Source: Aulostomus chinensis (Eukaryota > Chordata > Actinopteri > Syngnathiformes > Aulostomidae). From it: a DNA stretch of 64,000 nucleotides. Below the pieces are notes generated by a model that ran no database searches, was not told the DNA's origin, and was given only the letters and a program-made list of their open reading frames with translations. The stretch covers positions 2,961,001 to 3,025,000 of the forward strand of contig JBBMOA010000022.1 of the NCBI GenBank assembly GCA_037954235.1. Reading direction: 5' to 3'. Made by a program: the position numbers and the translations under genes. Shown piece by piece: positions 62,101 through 64,000 of this stretch; the first letter of the stretch is position 1, and every line of letters begins with the position of its first letter.

Positions 62101-63319
62101 CCCCCCAATATTGATACTACACCAGTCACACCATCACAAATATGTATTCAAAAGATTCATTTCTCCGAAAAAAAAATTCCACCTATAAAACGTCTTGAGC
62201 GACTGGTAAATCAAAAATAAAAAACCCAAACCATGAGAAAATCATGTTTGCACCTTGAATGAGGAGCATTTTCAACACGGGGGTGCTGGTGTCCAGGAGG
62301 ATGGTCTGTCCTTTGGTGATGACAGCGAACGAGCCCCTCTCGGGGGGAGACAGCCCCCCCCATGTGAACCTCGATGACCACACGTCAATGTAGAAGAAGT
62401 CGGCATTGTCCTGTGGAGAGAGACGGATAACAGATGAGAACATGTCCTGAGACATACGTGAAGGTTGACAGACCGGTTGTTGCAGTGGATAAATGACGCA
62501 TCATTAACCGTTCGCCATTTCAGGAGTGCGCTTTGACTCATTTTGAACTTCACAGTTGCGGATGCGTCGGTCGACCTGCTGGAGACACATACCGTCCTGG
62601 CGATTCCGCGGTCTCCGACGCTGACTCGCACTTTGGTTTCCTGAGACCAACGCTGGGCGCTCGTCACACAGATAATGTGTGTGTCGTTGGCGAACTCCAC
62701 GTCACACGTGGACCCGGCGATGGTGACGTTGACCTCAGTGACGTCAGTGCTGTGAGGGGACATCGTCATTTTCGGTGAGGTGGGAAAGAGTGCGCAGGAT
62801 AGACTGAACAAGAGTTAATATAGCACGGATTACTATTCTCTTAGATCATTGGCATGAGTAAAAGTTTCTAAAGTGTGGAAATTACATGATAAAATAAAAG
62901 TACTTGGATGTGTTTACCTATTAATGTTCTCATAACCTAAATTACTGTTACACAGTTTTAGTCACTACATTATAAATGAATCTAAGAACCTCTTCAGCTC
63001 AAGACCTGAGGGTAAATCATGGATGATCATTTTCGTCTTGTAGACAGAAACTGAGTTGTAAGTTGACCACTTAATTCCATCAGCGATGATCTGGGTGCGC
63101 CTCCCCATTGTGTCATCGGAACATTGTGGGGACTCTTCCTTCACCTGAAACCGGAGCCGCTGATAGTGAGCCTGGTGCCTCCGGCGGTGCCTCCCCGGCG
63201 TGGAGACACCTCAATGATCTCTGGCGTGAGCTGAGATTTGTAGGTGAAGCCACCCGATACGTTGACGGCATCCAGCTGGTTAATAACGGCGACCACGCAG
63301 CTGACGTCTGGCTCCGAGC
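45339..63319 (-). CDS. pkhd1l1: fibrocystin-L (PKHD1L1), C-terminal 36 exons, partial at 5'
   Basis: Very large secreted or membrane protein of the polycystic kidney and hepatic disease 1-like family; human PKHD1L1 has about 4,240 aa and is found on hair-cell stereocilia. The window holds 36 consecutive exons coding about 2,230 residues. The phases of all 35 internal junctions agree, with no frameshift or stop. The order is the end of an IPT/TIG array, G8 domain 1, a parallel beta-helix (PbH1) region, G8 domain 2, a second beta-helix region and a C-terminal stalk. Segments such as HTHRLLVEHNVIYDI and LLNDDVTPAAYWVTNPNN match PKHD1L1 rather than PKHD1 as I remember them. The 5' half (signal peptide and most TIG repeats) lies beyond base 64,000. 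Exons are itemised in the five block entries. Confidence 0.95.
49638..53248 (-). CDS. pkhd1l1: pkhd1l1 block 4: second beta-helix region
   Basis: Exons 53248-53145, 52544-52418, 52344-52223, 52124-52034, 51888-51740, 50688-50566, 50475-50364, 50094-49978 and 49803-49638. Repeating beta-strand pattern: IRNVEFFHSGQEGW, YIQGCAFHDGFSPAIGVFGT, LIVDDNVVHHTVGE, VVLQHNVVAGYERVAYRIDG, AGCSLVQGFLVWRS, NVVIANVTLVDNGMAV. The donor of exon 53248-53145 is followed almost immediately by a long GT array on the plus strand. Confidence 0.93.
53091..53142. repeat. (GT)26 microsatellite at a pkhd1l1 splice donor
   Basis: Uninterrupted GT array on the plus strand, one base beyond the donor of exon 53248-53145. 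In transcript sense the intron starts GTACAC and then (AC)n. Confidence 0.95.
53389..55973 (-). CDS. pkhd1l1: pkhd1l1 block 3: second G8 domain
   Basis: Exons 55973-55802, 55700-55612, 55206-55043, 54929-54800, 54337-54219, 54106-53977 and 53562-53389. It contains a basic KTSQRRRRAS segment and a PPPPPP run, then the second G8 domain: LWSNASFWEDSAENN, EGADVVIPSG, MWVVLDGSTPPLNKLTVVG. It continues LIAGWHDEPFRGQL, then AGDEVVIST, SSDGRVLTLNQPLSHTHIG and LLSRNIKIIGEEY. The tail parallels block 2 and reflects an old internal duplication. A 21-bp minisatellite lies in the intron between exons 54929-54800 and 54337-54219. Confidence 0.93.
54625..54760. repeat. 21-bp minisatellite in pkhd1l1 intron
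   Basis: About six tandem copies of a 21-base unit, GTCTCTGATCTCAGGTCCC plus two bases, with few substitutions. Because 21 is a multiple of three, frames on both strands stay open (QVSDLRS on plus), but the array lies wholly within an intron. Confidence 0.92.
56249..61328 (-). CDS. pkhd1l1: pkhd1l1 block 2: first beta-helix (PbH1) region
   Basis: Exons 61328-61199, 59677-59436, 59178-59042, 58942-57913, 57180-56989, 56650-56499 and 56408-56249. It opens with WKAGDEIVIASTGHR and VSADGKTLTLAEPLAYTHLG, the strand pattern that follows G8 domains. The 1,030-bp exon is by far the longest and holds most PbH1-type repeats (RGCAIHQTYNRAVTIHNT, GGAFFIEDGIETENILQYN, GGTHFGFWYRMHEHPDGPS). The donor of exon 57180-56989 lies in a 17-bp tandem duplication. 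A dispersed repeat copy fills part of the intron at 57,376-57,830. Confidence 0.93.
56963..56996. repeat. 17-bp tandem duplication spanning a pkhd1l1 donor
   Basis: TTTTCATACCGTGTGAG occurs twice in direct tandem. Each copy carries the exon end and donor (CACACG followed by GTATGAAAA in the transcript), so two identical donors are 17 bases apart. Confidence 0.9.
57376..57830 (+). repeat. dispersed repeat family A, copy in pkhd1l1 intron
   Basis: Second copy of the element at 19,185-19,735 (GTTAGCTTAGCACAGTGAAT, GCGCTAAGCTAACTAGCGG, CTCTGAGGAAGATGGC). It lies in the intron between exons 58942-57913 and 57180-56989. Confidence 0.55.
59925..60140. repeat. fold-back (palindromic) repeat family B, best copy
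   Basis: Left arm TTGAGCTTGAAGCTGATGAT...ACGGCTAACAACAGCAAA and right arm TTTGCTGTTGT...CAGCCATTAGCTTGGAGCTA...GGCCGGCTCTTTC are near reverse complements. Related partial copies occur near 28,060-28,180, 48,520-48,680, 51,060-51,260 and 52,790-52,870. This fits a non-autonomous fold-back element. Confidence 0.6.
60378..60736 (+). repeat. high-copy teleost interspersed repeat in pkhd1l1 intron
   Basis: Recognisable phrases of an abundant fish repeat: GGGTCGCGGGGGGGGTGGAG, CAGTCCATCACAGGACCAAC, CACATTCACACCTACGG, TCTTTGGACTGTGGGAAGAA and GGGACTCGAACCCGGAGGCC. Recognised from memory; the exact family (LINE 3' end or SINE) is not assigned. The end carries a reverse tRNA B-box-like sequence. Confidence 0.8.
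61778..63319 (-). CDS. pkhd1l1: pkhd1l1 block 1: last IPT/TIG repeats and first G8 domain
   Basis: Exons 63319-63145, 62803-62593, 62410-62254 and 61987-61778. The first two carry an IPT/TIG repeat (TPEIIEVSPRRGGTAGG then LTISGSGF, continuing VNVTIAGSTCDVEF). The next two carry the first G8 domain: FTWGGLSPPE, ITKGQTILLDTSTPVLKML, then GGTLMFDEADIELQAENILI and GTKTLAVREGILDLHG. G8 domains are extracellular beta-rich modules shared with CEMIP and TMEM2. Confidence 0.92.
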
Positions 63320-63675
63320 CTGAAACAGGACGCCCACGCAGACAAAAAAACACACAAGTCATAACAAGCAGCCAAAGATGTCTCAACAACCATGACAAGT
63401 TATTGTCTTATCTGACAGGTCTGTCATTTCACAAGCAGACAGCATTCCACGCATGGAGGTCCAGGATGCTTTGTCATAATGAGCCGTGAATAGAAAACAG
63501 CATAAACAAGCAGGAACGCATTCTTACGCCTCGATCTTTCCCAGAGAGACTGGAGAGCGGTTGGCCAGAACGGTGCTTTGCAGGTTTATCTGGAATGTTT
63601 CACACAGGCCTTTGTGGCTGTAACTTTAGATTTAGAAAAATAAACAATGGTGTCAATTACGAGCCACCATGCATT

Positions 63676-63840
63676 ATTACCTCCGTCACAGAGGAGGTGT
63701 TCTCTCTATCTGTTTGTTTGCTTGTCTGCACGATCACACAAAAACTACGAGGCCAGCTTGTGCCAAACGTGGTGGAGAGGTGCAGAATGGCACCAGAGAA
63801 AGACTCCCCGGGAATCAGTCATAGCACCACCTGGTGGCAA
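63676..63840 (+). repeat. probable teleost interspersed repeat upstream of pkhd1l1 exon
   Basis: Opens TTACCTCCGTCACAGAGGAG and continues CTGTTTGTTTGCTTGTCTGC and CACAAAAACTACGAGGCCAG, matching the widespread fish repeat that starts ACCTCCGCCAAGGAGG. No coding exon was found between 63,630 and 64,000. Confidence 0.55.
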
Positions 63841-64000
63841 CAGGAAGGAGCATCTTTGTTTGTGTATTTACACACACACACCTGCGAATGTGGTCAGAAC
63901 ATCTGAAGAACTGGCAGATGTGTTACTGCGAAGACTTTCAGCTGTCATTGAACGGCATTACGATGGCGAGGCGGCTACATGGTCAGAAGAGAGGCCCCGA

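Noticed and set aside
63535..63620. Possible extra pkhd1l1 exon upstream of 63,319 (frame reading LCETFQINLQSTVLANRSPV on the minus strand, with an AG before and GTAAGA after)
   Set aside because: It ends in phase 2, but the next exon (63319-63145) needs phase 1, and no bridging exon is evident. It may still be real; transcript evidence is needed.

Overview
The window is vertebrate nuclear DNA from a teleost fish, probably a percomorph. The evidence is short-intron genes with GT-AG splice sites, many (CA)n, (GT)n and (GA)n microsatellites, typical teleost interspersed repeats, and proteins that match known vertebrate families. There is no sign of prokaryotic, viral or plasmid content.

Five protein-coding genes can be reconstructed exon by exon, with matching splice phases. 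All are transcribed leftward (minus strand). From right to left they are: the 3' half of a pkhd1l1 (fibrocystin-L) gene (45,339-63,319, 36 exons, running off the right edge); flot1 (flotillin-1; 36,821-41,785, 12 coding exons, 424 aa); a ZNF384-family gene, best called znf384l (19,875-27,615, 10 coding exons, 573 aa, eight C2H2 fingers); kifc1 (C-terminal kinesin-14; 9,135-14,990, 16 coding exons, 625 aa); and a zbtb22-type BTB/C2H2 gene (1,315-4,985, four coding exons, about 800 aa). KIFC1, ZBTB22 and FLOT1 lie in and around the MHC on human chromosome 6p21, so this looks like part of the teleost MHC-linked synteny block, here joined to znf384l and pkhd1l1. The genes do not form one pathway: they act in the mitotic spindle (kifc1), transcription (zbtb22, znf384l), membrane microdomains (flot1) and a giant extracellular or ciliary receptor-like protein (pkhd1l1).

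Between genes: 1-1,314 is sequence downstream of zbtb22. 4,986-9,030 holds the zbtb22 first intron, its probable 5' exon near 7,650, and spacer. 15,180-15,430 is a kifc1 promoter with cell-cycle-type motifs. 16,203-19,874 is the probable znf384l 3' UTR. 27,621-31,900 is znf384l intron 1 and promoter. 31,900-36,820 has no recognised gene, though one possible transcript is noted. 42,273-42,480 is the flot1 5' exon and promoter. 42,500-45,338 carries two degenerate U1 snRNA-like sequences, head to head, with ZNF143/Staf-like motifs.

I found no clearly new biological system. The observations most worth checking are: a tandem zinc-finger exon pair in znf384l that differs at only three bases, all amino-acid-changing; the U1-like pair with snRNA-type promoter motifs; a GC-AG intron in kifc1 just before the motor domain; and a 17-bp duplication of a pkhd1l1 splice donor.
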